Shown here: positions 63,844 through 64,000 of the stretch, in pieces
How positions within the stretch are numbered: the stretch's first letter is position 1
How the letters are laid out: every line of letters starts with the position of its first letter
NCBI RefSeq assembly: GCF_036588685.1
Contig: NC_086374.1
Coordinates: 72,352,457-72,416,456 of the forward strand
Reading direction: 5' to 3'
Origin: Mytilus trossulus
Lineage: Eukaryota; Mollusca; Bivalvia; Mytilida; Mytilidae
Length of the DNA stretch: 64,000 bases
The notes under the pieces: generated by a model
What the model saw: only the letters and a program-made list of their open reading frames with translations
Database searches by the model: none
What the model was told of the DNA's origin: nothing
Made by a program: the position numbers and the translations under genes

Positions 63844-64000
63844 GTATATATTCTTTTTTGAGCCATACCAACATCATATTAATATTGTTTAACTGTTTCC
63901 TTCATAGACTTGTCTGTATAAATCATTCAAATATAGAATAGCGTATGGTATTAGGATTTAACATAACTATTTACTTGAATTATGTCAAGCTTAAGTAGAG

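Overview
The window is AT-rich, intron-rich animal DNA crowded with mobile elements. The dispersed repeat families, the permuted Penelope-like retroelement, the hammerhead-ribozyme repeats and the expanded NHL-type sequences all suggest a bivalve mollusc, most likely a marine mussel (Mytilus or close kin). That identification is inference from recognised repeat families and was not searched. No bacterial, organellar, CRISPR or viral genes were seen.

Layout. 1-6700: repeat block. It holds a Penelope-like tail split by another repeat, then about seven units of a repeat of up to ~545 bp in both orientations, most with a recognisable hammerhead ribozyme, mixed with tRNA-related SINEs, two of which form a near-perfect head-to-head palindrome. 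7272-9779: one intronless ORF for an 835-residue multi-pass membrane protein of unknown function. 10566-13560: Penelope-like tails and other dispersed repeats. 13881-20580 (minus): a four-exon C2H2 zinc-finger gene, 391 residues, six fingers and a long acidic repetitive tail. 20581-21098: a ~520-bp divergent promoter region shared with the next gene. 21099-47829 (plus): a complete 17-exon gene for the nucleolar GTPase NOG1/GTPBP4, 638 residues, every junction in frame. Its intron 3 (about 11.9 kb) is almost wholly two transposons: an 841-bp hAT element with an 8-bp target duplication and a 10.6-kb element with long inverted termini starting CACTGG. 48-56.5 kb: a nested repeat cluster with a broken Penelope-like element (N-terminal GIY-YIG-like region before the reverse transcriptase), a 269-bp hammerhead element inserted in its ORF, two ribozyme copies, and decayed NHL-repeat sequence. 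57544-63843 (plus, runs off the end): the first two coding exons of a short tropomyosin-like gene. Its promoter and first exon were duplicated about 5 kb downstream, and its first intron carries a Harbinger-like and a TA-target inverted-repeat transposon.

How the genes relate. NOG1 acts in 60S ribosomal subunit assembly in the nucleolus. The zinc-finger gene shares its promoter region but nothing in its sequence ties it to ribosome assembly. The membrane protein and the tropomyosin-like gene look unrelated. The main themes are recent transposition with intact target-site duplications, and repeats carrying self-cleaving RNA motifs. Exon coordinates come from manual reading of splice sites and protein similarity; there is no transcript evidence.
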